Below are positions 1 to 8,500 of a stretch of 64,000 nt of DNA, one piece after another. A program made the translations under genes and the position numbers. Location: assembly GCA_017792465.1 (NCBI GenBank), contig CP051234.1:3628501-3692500 (forward strand), written 5' to 3'. The notes under the pieces were generated by a model. The model ran no database searches, was not told where the DNA came from, and saw only the letters and a list, made by a program, of their open reading frames with translations. The stretch comes from Filomicrobium sp. (GTDB taxonomy: Bacteria > Pseudomonadota > Alphaproteobacteria > Rhizobiales > Hyphomicrobiaceae). Position 1 is the stretch's first letter, and each line of letters opens with the position of its first letter.

Positions 1-302
1 GCGCACTCTTGCGGTGGCATTTTGAGAAGCAGGGTCGAACGGTCCAGATCGAGGTGAAAGGCCAGCTTACTCTTGATGAGGCAAGCCTTGTTCGCACTGC
101 CGTTCTGGAAGGTGTAGGCGTCGGCTTCATGTTCGAGCAGGATTTGCAGAAAGACCTCGCGGCAGGTCGCCTCGTCCAAGTGCTGAAGGACTGGACCCCC
201 GCTCTCCCGGACCTATGTCTCTACTATGCGAACCGGCGCAATCCGTCAGCGGCGCTTAAAGCGTTCGTTGGTCTAGCGCGTGAGATCGGTGTTAAGCGTT
301 AG
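1..302 (+). CDS. LysR-family regulator, C-terminal end (partial)
   Basis: The frame is open through the left edge (first full codon at base 3), so only about the last 100 residues are visible. They read as the end of a LysR substrate-binding domain: a stretch like LVRTAVLEGVGVGFMFEQDL, then RLVQVLKDWTPALPDLCLYY and a final helix with NRRNPSAALKAFVGLAREI. This is the usual pattern in which the effector domain closes with a proline-rich loop and a helix ending in a basic tail. The DNA-binding half lies outside the window, so the target cannot be named. It reads toward the symporter gene at 582, but 280 bases separate them. Confident of the family, not of the role. Confidence 0.75.
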   Translation, partial: ALLRWHFEKQGRTVQIEVKGQLTLDEASLVRTAVLEGVGVGFMFEQDLQKDLAAGRLVQVLKDWTPALPDLCLYYANRRNPSAALKAFVGLAREIGVKR

Positions 303-452
303 ACCGCGAACATCGTGCACCGTTAGCATTTGAGTGCGTCATGACAGGTTTGCAGATGACCGCCGGGTCAACCGATCGACCTTCGAATATGCCTTCTTTC
401 GCCCGCTGTTTGGGTGCCGCGGCCTTCCTGCGGCCAATACGGCAGAAGAAAA

Positions 453-476
453 CCGGCCGACCGGCCGACCGGTCAG
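453..476. repeat. Three tandem 8-bp GC-rich repeats upstream of the symporter
   Basis: The sequence CCGGCCGA is repeated twice and followed by CCGGTCAG, giving a period-8 block about 105 bases before the symporter start at 582. The rest of 303-581 holds no credible gene. The repeat could be a protein-binding site or simple slippage; nothing else in the window resembles it. Confidence 0.4.
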
Positions 477-581
477 GTTTGAATTGACCGAGCCCGCATT
501 GATTTCGAGAAATGAACTCATTGTGTGGTGACTGTGAAGCGCCGCTGCGTATGAGCTGTATCGAAATTTGGAGTCAACAAA

Positions 582-1982
582 ATGTTCGATCCAGTCATCA
601 CACTTGCAATCGTCACTCTTCTTGTCGCCGGCGGCAGCATCTATCTCAGTCCCATGGCGCGGGAAGCTGGGTCTTTTTACCGTGGACTTTCCGAAGAGGG
701 GACGGCGCCGAGCGTCCTGGCGCTGACATTCTCACAGGTCACGACTTGGATATTTGCGCGTTCCATCATGAATGCGTGCATTCTGGGCTATTTCTACGGC
801 GTCGCTGGAGCTCTCGCTTATGCCGTTTATTACCTGTCGTTTCTGACTGGGGCCTGGATCGTTTCCGGATTGCGGTTCCGGCACGGCTTCGACAGCGTGC
901 AGGACTTTCTTTTCGCCCGCTTTGGGATTGCCGGAACGTCAACGTATAATTTGGTGGTCGCGCTGCGGCTGGTTTCGGAAGTTTTCGCCAATCTGCTCGT
1001 CATCGGCTTGATCTTCGGCGGCGCGGGCTCCGGCAGCTATGTCGCCGCCATCATTCTCGTCGGAGCGGTGACGTTTGGCTACGCGGCGGTTGGGGGGCTC
1101 AATGCCTCTATCCGTACAGATGTGTTTCAAATGTCGATCTTTCTCGTCGTCATGGCAGTGTTGCTGGCAGTTGCCGTTGGCGCAGGCACGTTCGATATCC
1201 GTCAAATCGCGAGCGCTTGGCCGGAAACGACCAATCCCGGCTGGGTCCTGCTTGTCGTCGCGTTCCTGCAGGTCTGGAGCTATCCATTACATGATCCGGT
1301 GATGATGGATCGCGGTTTCGTCGCTGACCGTAAGACGACCATGTCGAGCTTCTATCATGCTGCCTGGATATCATTTGCCTGCATCATGGCATTCGGCCTA
1401 TTGGGCGTGTGGGCCGGACTCAACAAGCTCGACGGCGAAACTTTCATACCGACCTTGTCGCGCCTGATTGGCGAGTGGCCGACACTGCTCTTCAACATCG
1501 CACTCGTCATTTCGTGCATGTCGACGCTCGACTCCACGTTCTCAAGCACGGCCAAGCTCGCGGTCGTCGACATGCGTCTGGCTCAGCCGACCGTCTGGAA
1601 TGGACGCATTGCCATGGCCTGTTTCCTGGCCGCTGGCATCGCGATGGTTTTCCTCGGCTCCAAAGACCTTTTCAACGCCGTCGCCGTTTCGGGGACTGCC
1701 TCGATGTTTCTTGCTCCGGTCGTCTTCTTCTCAATCTGGATGGGTCGCACGGACGTACCGGTGTGGAGCTATCTGGTGTCGTTTTTTGCCGCGATTGCGG
1801 CGGCATCGATCTACTTCACCGACACCGCCGGATACAGTTCGTTCGTGGCGGACTTGACGGGATTGCAGCACAAGTACAGCCAACTATTGGTTCTGTGCAT
1901 TGGCACTCTCATCATCGGATGCGGGGCGTTCATTGTCGGGATAGCAATCCGGGCGCGTCGCGAAATCGCGGGCTTGACCTGA
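582..1982 (+). CDS. Sodium:solute symporter family transporter (SSS)
   Basis: A 466-residue protein with about 12-13 hydrophobic segments spread over its whole length, the expected size and layout for the sodium/solute symporter family. Useful landmarks are FSQVTTWIFARS near residue 50, the glycine-rich GYAAVGGLNASIRTDVFQ near 165-182 (the typical family loop reading GG+ ... TD+ Q), and CMSTLDSTFSS near 305, the conserved serine-rich helix associated with sodium binding. The substrate is not readable. The start is the ATG at 582, with a weak GGAG-like site before it. It is followed after 200 bases by the Mop gene on the same strand and faces the FecCD-type ABC operon, which may hint at anion or metal-oxyanion use, but that is only context. 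Confidence 0.8.
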   Translation: MFDPVITLAIVTLLVAGGSIYLSPMAREAGSFYRGLSEEGTAPSVLALTFSQVTTWIFARSIMNACILGYFYGVAGALAYAVYYLSFLTGAWIVSGLRFRHGFDSVQDFLFARFGIAGTSTYNLVVALRLVSEVFANLLVIGLIFGGAGSGSYVAAIILVGAVTFGYAAVGGLNASIRTDVFQMSIFLVVMAVLLAVAVGAGTFDIRQIASAWPETTNPGWVLLVVAFLQVWSYPLHDPVMMDRGFVADRKTTMSSFYHAAWISFACIMAFGLLGVWAGLNKLDGETFIPTLSRLIGEWPTLLFNIALVISCMSTLDSTFSSTAKLAVVDMRLAQPTVWNGRIAMACFLAAGIAMVFLGSKDLFNAVAVSGTASMFLAPVVFFSIWMGRTDVPVWSYLVSFFAAIAAASIYFTDTAGYSSFVADLTGLQHKYSQLLVLCIGTLIIGCGAFIVGIAIRARREIAGLT

Positions 1983-2186
1983 TTGGTGTTGGCTTATCAG
2001 GATTCAAATTCCGATTAGTCCCATGCGCTTGCTGTTGCCGGCCTATTTACGTACACCAATGGCCCGTCGGTGCCCGCCCTTGAATCGCAGCTAGCGCCGT
2101 CCGCATCGGTCATGGCAATGGCTTGACGCAAGAATTCTGCTCTCTATTTGGATGGGTAAGTTCGATAGCAAACCGAGAGGTGAAAA

Positions 2187-2396
2187 ATGAAACTCAGTGC
2201 ACGCAACATGCTCAACGGCACCGTCAAGGAAATCAAGAAAGGCGCCGTTGCTGCTCAAGTCAAAATCGACATTGGCGGTGGCAATGTCATTACGTCGACC
2301 GTGACCGTCGATGCGGTCGAAGAACTTGGCCTCGAAGTCGGAAAGCCGGTCAAGACGATCATCAAGGCAAGCGAAGTGATTTTGGGCGTTGATTAA
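2187..2396 (+). CDS. Molbindin-like TOBE-domain protein (Mop)
   Basis: A 69-residue protein consisting of a single Mop/TOBE fold: it opens with KLSARNMLNGTVKEIKKG, the classic molbindin beginning, continues with AQVKIDIGGGNVITSTVT and ends KTIIKASEVILGVD. Such proteins assemble as hexamers that bind and store molybdate or tungstate in the cytoplasm. The start has a good ribosome site (GAGAGG nine bases upstream). The gene ends only 21 bases before the stop of the convergent ABC ATPase, a placement that suggests the ABC system handles molybdate-like oxyanions. The family call is firm; the storage role is from family knowledge. Confidence 0.88.
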   Translation: MKLSARNMLNGTVKEIKKGAVAAQVKIDIGGGNVITSTVTVDAVEELGLEVGKPVKTIIKASEVILGVD

Positions 2397-2417
2397 GCAT
2401 CGTTACTGAGCAGCGGG

Positions 2418-3212
2418 TCACGATGCGCCGAAGTCCGGGGCACATATCTTCTGGCCCGACTGCAGCGTCTCTATGTCGACCGAGACGCCATAGACCTTCC
2501 TGAGGCGGTCCGGGCTTAGGACGACTTCGGGGGCACCAGAGGCAATGAGTTTTCCGTCAGAGAGCAATGCAACCCGGTCGGCAATCGCAAAAGCGTGGTC
2601 TGGGTCGTGGGTCGACAGCACGATCCCCAGTCCCTCTGACGCAAGCCTCGCCACTTCCTTCAGAACCAAAACCTGGTTGCCAAAATCAAGGCTTGCTGTG
2701 GGTTCGTCCATTACGATCGTCGGGGCGGCTTGAGCGAGCGCGCGAGCGATCAATGCGAGTTGCCGCTGGCCGCCGCTGATGCGGGTGTATTCGGAATTCG
2801 CCAAATCGCGGATGCCGAGCCGTGTCAAAGCCTCAAGAGCCTTATCGCAATCCCCGGTGTTGGGAGCGGCAAAGAGCCCGAGATGTGCTGTCCGCCCCAT
2901 TACGACCATGTCGAGGACCGTGTACGGAAACTGAGCGGAGTGGGCTTGCGGAACATAGGCAACGGATCGGGCGAGTTCTGGTCGCGATAGTTGTCCGAGC
3001 GGCTTCCCGCCGATACAGACTTCACCGCCTTGAGGCCTAATGAGGCCGAGCAATGTTTTGAATAGCGTGGTCTTGCCTGATCCGTTGGGGCCGAGCAGGC
3101 ATAGCACCTCGCCGGATGCGACCTGCAGACTGATCTGCTCCCCAACTGTATGACCGGGATAGCCGATTGTCAGATCGCGTGCTTCGACTTGCGGTGCCTG
3201 GATCACGACCAT
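2418..3212 (-). CDS. ABC transporter ATP-binding protein, FecE/MolC type
   Basis: A 264-residue ATPase read from ATG 3212. It contains Walker A LLGPNGSGKTT (near residue 37), a Q-loop region VPQAHSAQFPYTVLDMVVMG, signature motif ISGGQRQ, Walker B IVMDEPTASLD and the switch histidine in STHDPDHAF. Layout and size match the ATPases of type II (BtuCD-like) importers for ferric siderophores, cobalamin, haem or molybdate. The frame stays open far upstream to about 4091, but that extension is arginine-rich shadow coding inside the permease gene, so it was rejected. The start overlaps the end of the permease gene by 10 bases, so the two are translationally coupled. Last gene of the three-gene operon. 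Confidence 0.9.
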   Translation of the reverse strand: MVVIQAPQVEARDLTIGYPGHTVGEQISLQVASGEVLCLLGPNGSGKTTLFKTLLGLIRPQGGEVCIGGKPLGQLSRPELARSVAYVPQAHSAQFPYTVLDMVVMGRTAHLGLFAAPNTGDCDKALEALTRLGIRDLANSEYTRISGGQRQLALIARALAQAAPTIVMDEPTASLDFGNQVLVLKEVARLASEGLGIVLSTHDPDHAFAIADRVALLSDGKLIASGAPEVVLSPDRLRKVYGVSVDIETLQSGQKICAPDFGAS

Positions 3213-4252
3213 CCCTCCCGGCCGCGTGCCAAAAGCCAGAGGAAGAACGGCGCGCCGATGATGGCGGTCAAGACGCCGAGCGGCACTTCGATTGGAGCGA
3301 TCGTGCGTGCCAACGTATCGACGAGTAGAAGATAACTGCCACCCATCAACATTGAGGCTGGTAACATCCGGTCGAAATTCGGGCCAACCAGCATGCGTGC
3401 CAGATGAGGGATTACGAGGCCGACCCAGCCCACGACTCCCGCAATGGCTACAACACTCGCTGTCATCAAGGTCGCAGCTATGATGACGAGCAAGCGGAGC
3501 TTGCCTGAGTCGACGCCAAGGGCGTTGGCCTCTTCGTCGCCGAGCGACAGCACGTTGATCCGCCATCGCAGAAGGAAGAGCGGGACAAGGGCGAGGATGA
3601 CGAGCGGAGCGGAAGAATAGATATCGTCCGAGCGAATGCTCGACAGACTCCCAAGCAGCCAGAATACGATTGCGGGCAGCTGATCGTAGGGATCGGCCAG
3701 GACTTTCAGAAGTGAGATCACCGCTCCTGCTAGCGAACCGACCACAACGCCGGCGAGGACGAGAACGAGAGTCGGCTCTCTTCCGCGTACGAGGTTTCCG
3801 ATGAAATACACGATGGCAACGGTCAACATGCCGAATGCGAAGGCTGACAGTTGGATGAGCGACACTGGAAGCGATAGAAAGATACCCAACACAGCGCCAA
3901 GGCCGGCGCCTGTCGAAACGCCGAGAATGTCGGGGGAAACGAGCGGATTCCGGAAGAGCCCTTGGTAAGCAGCGCCTGCTGCCGCAAGGGCGGCGCCGAC
4001 CAGAACCGCAGCACAAATCCGCGGGAGTCGGACCGAGAACAGAACGGTATCGACTTGACTTTGTGACGTTCCGCCAAAGATGAAGCGCCAAAACGCATCG
4101 CCGGCTTCATTGATCGTAATGGAATAGGCGCCGACCGATGCGGCCCAAATGACAAGAACGCTAAGCAAAGCCACCAGAGCGCCGAGGGGGCCAAGGCGCT
4201 GCCAATGGGCTTTGCTTGCTAACTGTGTCAGGGGGCGCGTCCCTTGGACCAT
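3203..4252 (-). CDS. ABC transporter permease, FecCD/BtuC family
   Basis: A 349-residue membrane protein with roughly ten transmembrane segments. FecCD hallmarks are visible: RLPRICAAVLVGAALAAAGA, GLFRNPLVSPDILGVSTGAG, and near the C-terminus GWVGLVIPHLARMLVG followed by LLVDTLARTIAPIEVPLGVL. These match permeases of vitamin B12, ferric siderophore and Haemophilus-type molybdate (MolB) importers. The start overlaps the end of the upstream binding-protein gene by 25 bases and its stop overlaps the ATPase start, so the operon order is binding protein, permease, ATPase. One permease gene implies a homodimeric channel. Confidence 0.92.
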   Translation of the reverse strand: MVQGTRPLTQLASKAHWQRLGPLGALVALLSVLVIWAASVGAYSITINEAGDAFWRFIFGGTSQSQVDTVLFSVRLPRICAAVLVGAALAAAGAAYQGLFRNPLVSPDILGVSTGAGLGAVLGIFLSLPVSLIQLSAFAFGMLTVAIVYFIGNLVRGREPTLVLVLAGVVVGSLAGAVISLLKVLADPYDQLPAIVFWLLGSLSSIRSDDIYSSAPLVILALVPLFLLRWRINVLSLGDEEANALGVDSGKLRLLVIIAATLMTASVVAIAGVVGWVGLVIPHLARMLVGPNFDRMLPASMLMGGSYLLLVDTLARTIAPIEVPLGVLTAIIGAPFFLWLLARGREGWS

Positions 4253-5280
4253 TCTAGAAGCTGCTCCAATTCTGCCTGCGTGAGATCTACATGGTAAAAG
4301 ATCTTATAGAACTCGCGCACTTTTTCGGCGAAATCACCCTTAAAGCTTTCCGGATAGAAGAGTCGCGCAAGCCATTTCAGCCCGATGATGCGGTTGAGTG
4401 ACGGAGGGCGGTCGATCCAGCCGAATGGGGCTGTCGGAGATAGAAAGACCCGGCGTTTTTTTACCGCGTCGATGTTGGCCCACAACGGATCGTCAAAGAC
4501 CTTGGCGTAGAAGTTGCGGTCCCAGGTGATGATAGTGTCAGGGTTGGCGACAATTATTTGCTCGATGGACGCCCTAACGATGCCGCGCTGGCCCGGCGCA
4601 TCGGCGACGTTGATGCCGCCGGCGCGTTCGATGATCTCGGTGTTGATGGATCCGCGCACGCCGGTTTCAAGGCCGTCGGGGCCCCGGGCCAAGTAGACGC
4701 GAGGGCGGTTCTCTTGCGGAACATTTGCGAGAGCATCATCAATCTCGGAAAATGTATCTTCGACGTAGCGGGCGAGCTTTTCACCCCGCTCGGCAAGGCC
4801 CAACGTCGTTCCCAAAAGCCGCAACGCTTTGGCCGTATTCTCAAAGCGGCCGTCGATTAAAATATAGGGGATACCGGTTTGCTTCTGTACGGCATCTGCA
4901 AGTGAAGCATATGTTTCGCGCACCGAGCCGAAATCGAGGATCAGGTCCGGATTTACTTTGAGGACAACTTCCAGATTGGCTGTGCCGCCGCGCCCGGTAA
5001 GGCGGCCGAGCACCGGCAGACTACGATAGGGGGCAGCGATGTAGGGCAGTTCGTCCGCGTAAGGGGCGCGTGGCCAGCCCGTTAAGGTGTCTGGTGCCAG
5101 CATGTAGAGGAGAATGGACGCTGGCGGACCAGCTGCGAACACTTTTGTGATTCTGTCGGGGATATTGACCTTACGTCCCGCGGAATCGGTGACGGTGGCC
5201 GCAAGCAAGGGCGCAACACCGATGAGGAGGGTCATAATGGCAATCAGTAATCGAGGCATCGCGCTGCTTCCGCGTCCCAT
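4228..5280 (-). CDS. Periplasmic substrate-binding protein of FecCD-type ABC importer
   Basis: A 350-residue exported protein. Two starts are possible; the inner ATG at 5259 gives a cleaner signal peptide (MPRLLIAIMTLLIGVAPLLAA). The mature part has the cluster A-2/TroA-like layout: VTDSAGRKVNIPDRITKVFA at the start, NPDLILDFGS, then a long helix and IVANPDTIITWDRNF, and TAPFGWIDRPPSLNRIIGL near the end. These features are typical of binding proteins for ferric siderophores, haem, cobalamin or molybdate in this class. Substrate cannot be read directly; the adjacent Mop gene makes molybdate or tungstate the best guess. An iron chelate remains the main alternative. Confidence 0.88.
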   Translation of the reverse strand: MGRGSSAMPRLLIAIMTLLIGVAPLLAATVTDSAGRKVNIPDRITKVFAAGPPASILLYMLAPDTLTGWPRAPYADELPYIAAPYRSLPVLGRLTGRGGTANLEVVLKVNPDLILDFGSVRETYASLADAVQKQTGIPYILIDGRFENTAKALRLLGTTLGLAERGEKLARYVEDTFSEIDDALANVPQENRPRVYLARGPDGLETGVRGSINTEIIERAGGINVADAPGQRGIVRASIEQIIVANPDTIITWDRNFYAKVFDDPLWANIDAVKKRRVFLSPTAPFGWIDRPPSLNRIIGLKWLARLFYPESFKGDFAEKVREFYKIFYHVDLTQAELEQLLEWSKGRAP

Positions 5281-5592
5281 TGAACTCTGCCGACTGAATT
5301 AGGCTGGTCCGCCTCGGGCTGCAAGCTATTCCCGCGTCTCGCTTGTGGTTTCGAGACCATAGCCGCTCAATATGCCTTGCCTCTTAGGGCCTAGAATAGA
5401 GTTGGTCAGTTTGGACGCGGCGGGCACTTGCGAAAGATATCAAGAACGTCCGGGCAATCCACAAAACGGACATCTATGTTCAAACGAAAAACTTGTCATT
5501 TGACAGGTTATGGCGATCTGGTTCGCGGTATTAGAGTAATCTCCCGTTATGGGTATCCGCGAACTTGGACCCCGGAATTCAGCTGCAGAGTT
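5281..5592. other. Intergenic: promoter side of ABC operon and tail of RTX gene
   Basis: No gene is seen. Near the ABC operon, arms GCTAT+GTCTCG and CGAGAC+ATAGC (5325-5363) can fold into a hairpin in the presumed leader of the binding-protein gene. At 5491-5508 an imperfect 18-base palindrome (ACTTGTCA..TGACAGGT) is a possible operator. Perfect 8-base arms GTTCGCGG (5521-5528) and CCGCGAAC (5557-5564) lie 28 bases past the RTX stop on the minus strand; no T-run follows, so a terminator is only possible. Confidence 0.35.
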
Positions 5593-8500
5593 CTACAGCA
5601 GGACAATGTCGTCATTGAATACGATCCGCTCGACATTAACGAGGACATTTCGTCCATCATTGCCAACGGTGTCGGTGACGATGACAACGCCGGATTGGCC
5701 GTTTGCAATGGTGTAGTCGTCGCGCGAACCGAAGAATCTTACCGTGTCAAACTGGGCGCCGCCGTCGATGCGGTCGTTGCCCCGCTCGTCGAAAATCGTA
5801 TCCCGACCGTTGCCGCCGAAAATACGGTCGTTGCCGGTTCCGCCGAACAGGCGATCGTTACCTGAGCCGCCGTAGACGCGGTCGGCGCCAGCGTCGCCAC
5901 GGACAACGTCATTGCCGCCACCGCCATCAAGCAAGTCGTTGCCAGGACCGCCGAAAATTCTATCGTTGCCGGTGCCGCCGCGCAGGACGTCGTTGCCCAG
6001 CCCGCCGGACATCAGATCGTCGCCGATCCCACCCAGCAGCCGGTCGTCACCATCGCCGTCGCGCAAGATGTCGTTGCCGCTACCGCCGATGAGGAGGTCG
6101 TTGCCCTCTTCACCCAGAAGCCGGTCATTGCCCTCTCCCCCGCGGACGATGTCGTCGCCGTCTCCGCCAGCCACGATATCGTCACCGCCTCCTCCAAAGA
6201 AGGTTTCGTCGCCGTCGGTTCCGACTAGAGTCTCAGGATCATCGGTTCCGACCTGGACATCCTCGACGAGATCGTTGACGTCGATAAGCAGTGATTGGAC
6301 GGCGCTGAGACCGCCATCGTCGGTCACTGAAATGGTGACCTGGTGGCTCGTTTGAGATTCGTAATCGAGGCTTGCGCTGTCGGCGACGATCAATTCGCTG
6401 CCTGAAATGGCAAAGCGACCGTTGGCGTCATCTGTCAGCAGATAGGTGAACGTCATGCTCGGATCGACGTCGGTCGCGTTGAGCTGTGCGACAACAGTGC
6501 CAACGGCAGCGTTTTCATCGACGCTGGCGGAAGCGGGCAGCACGAGTTGGGGCGGATCGTTGACGGGCGCGACCGAGACTGTCCGGGTCTGGCCGGTGAG
6601 GCTGCCGCCGTTGCCGTCGGAGACGTCGTAGGACAGTGTTAGGGTGCCGTTGAAGTTCTGCGCCGGGGTGACGGTGAAGGTACCGTCCATGTTGTCGACG
6701 ACGGAGCCGCTGCTGGAGGTAAGGTTCGCCACCGACAGCGTATCGCCTTCCGGATCGGAGAAGCCCTGCAGCAGATCGGACGCGTTGACGATGAAGGCCA
6801 CGTCTTCGGTGGCGCCTGCCAGGGTTGCCATCGGCGTTCCCGTCGGGTCGTCGTTGACGGGCGCGACCGAGACTGTCCGCGTCTGGCCGGTGAGGCTGCC
6901 GCCGTTGCCGTCCGAGACGTCATAGGTCAGTGTCAGGGTGCCGTTGAAGTTGGTGGCCGGGGTGACGGTGAAGGTGCCGTCCGTGTTGTCGACGACCGAG
7001 CCGCTGCTGGACGTGAGGTTCGCGACCGACAGCGTATCGCCTTCCGGATCGGAGAAGCCTTGCAGCAGGTCGGATGCGTTGACGGTGAAGGCCACGTCTT
7101 CTGTGGCGCCTGCCAGGGTAGCCGTTGGCGCACCCGTCGGGTCGTCGTTGACGGGGGCGACCGAAACCGTCCGGGTCTGGCCGGTGAGGCTGCCGCCGCT
7201 GCCGTCGGAGACATCGTAGGTCAGCGTTAGGGTGCCGTTGAAGTTGGTGGCTGGCGTGACGGTGAAGGTGCCGTCCATGTTGTCGACGACCGAACCGCTG
7301 CTGGAGGTGAGGTTCGTCACCGACAGCGTATCGCCTTCCGGGTCGGAGAAGCCTTGCAGCAAGTCCGACGCGTTGACGGTGAAGGCGACGTCTTCGGTGG
7401 CGCCGGCCAGGGTCGCCGTTGGCGCACCCGTCGGGTCGTCGTTGACGGGGGCGACCGCGACTGTCCGGGTCTGGCCGGCGAGGCTGCCGCCGTTGCCGTC
7501 CGAGACGTCGTAGGTCAGCGTCAGCGTGCCGTTGAAATTGGTGGCTGGGGTGACGGTGAAGGTGCCGTCCATGTTGTCGACGACCGAGCCGCTGCTGGAC
7601 GTGAGGTTCGCCACCGACAGCGTATCGCCTTCGGGATCGGAGAAGCCCTGCAGCAGATCGGACGCGTTGACGGTGAAGGCGACGTCTTCTGAGGCGCCGG
7701 CCAGGGTCGCCGTCGGCGCACCCGTCGGATCGTCGTTGACGGGGGCGACCGCGACTGTCCGCGTCTGGCCGGTGAGGCTGCCGCCGTTGCCGTCGGAGAC
7801 GTCATAGGTCAGTGTCAGCGTGCCGTTAAAGTTCTGCGCGGGTGTGACGGTGAAGGTGCCGTCCATGTTGTCGACGACGGAGCCGCTGCTGGACGTGAGG
7901 TTCGCCACCGACAGCGTGTCGCCTTCGGGATCGGAGAAGCCCTGCAGCAGATCGGACGCGTTGACGGTGAAGGCGACGTCTTCGGTGGCGCCTGGCAGGA
8001 TCGCCGTCGGTGCTCCCGTCGGTTCGTCGTTAACTGGGGCGACCGCGACTGTCCGGGTCTGGCCGGCGAGGCTGCCGCCGTTGCCGTCCGAGACGTCGTA
8101 GGTCAGCGTCAGCGTGCCGTTGAAATTGGTGGCTGGGGTGACGGTGAAGGTGCCGTCCATGTTGTCGACGACGGAGCCGCTGCTGGACGTGAGGTTCGCC
8201 ACCGACAGCGTATCGCCCTCGGGGTCGGAGAAGCCCTGCAGCAGATCGGACGCGTTGACGGTGAAGGCGACGTCCTCGGTGGCTCCGGCCAGGGTCGCTG
8301 TTGGCGCACCCGTCGGGTCGTCGTTGACGGGCGCGACCGAGACTGTCCGGGTCTGGCCGGTGAGGCTGCCGCCGTTGCCGTCGGAGACGTCGTAGGACAG
8401 TGTTAGGGTGCCGTTGAAGTTCTGCGCCGGGGTGACGGTGAAGGTACCGTCCATGTTGTCGACGACGGAGCCGCTGCTGGAGGTAAGGTTCGCCACCGAC

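Noticed and set aside
2418-4091. A 557-codon frame covering the ATPase and part of the permease
   Set aside because: The first 293 residues are arginine- and serine-rich shadow of the permease; the ATPase proper begins at ATG 3212.
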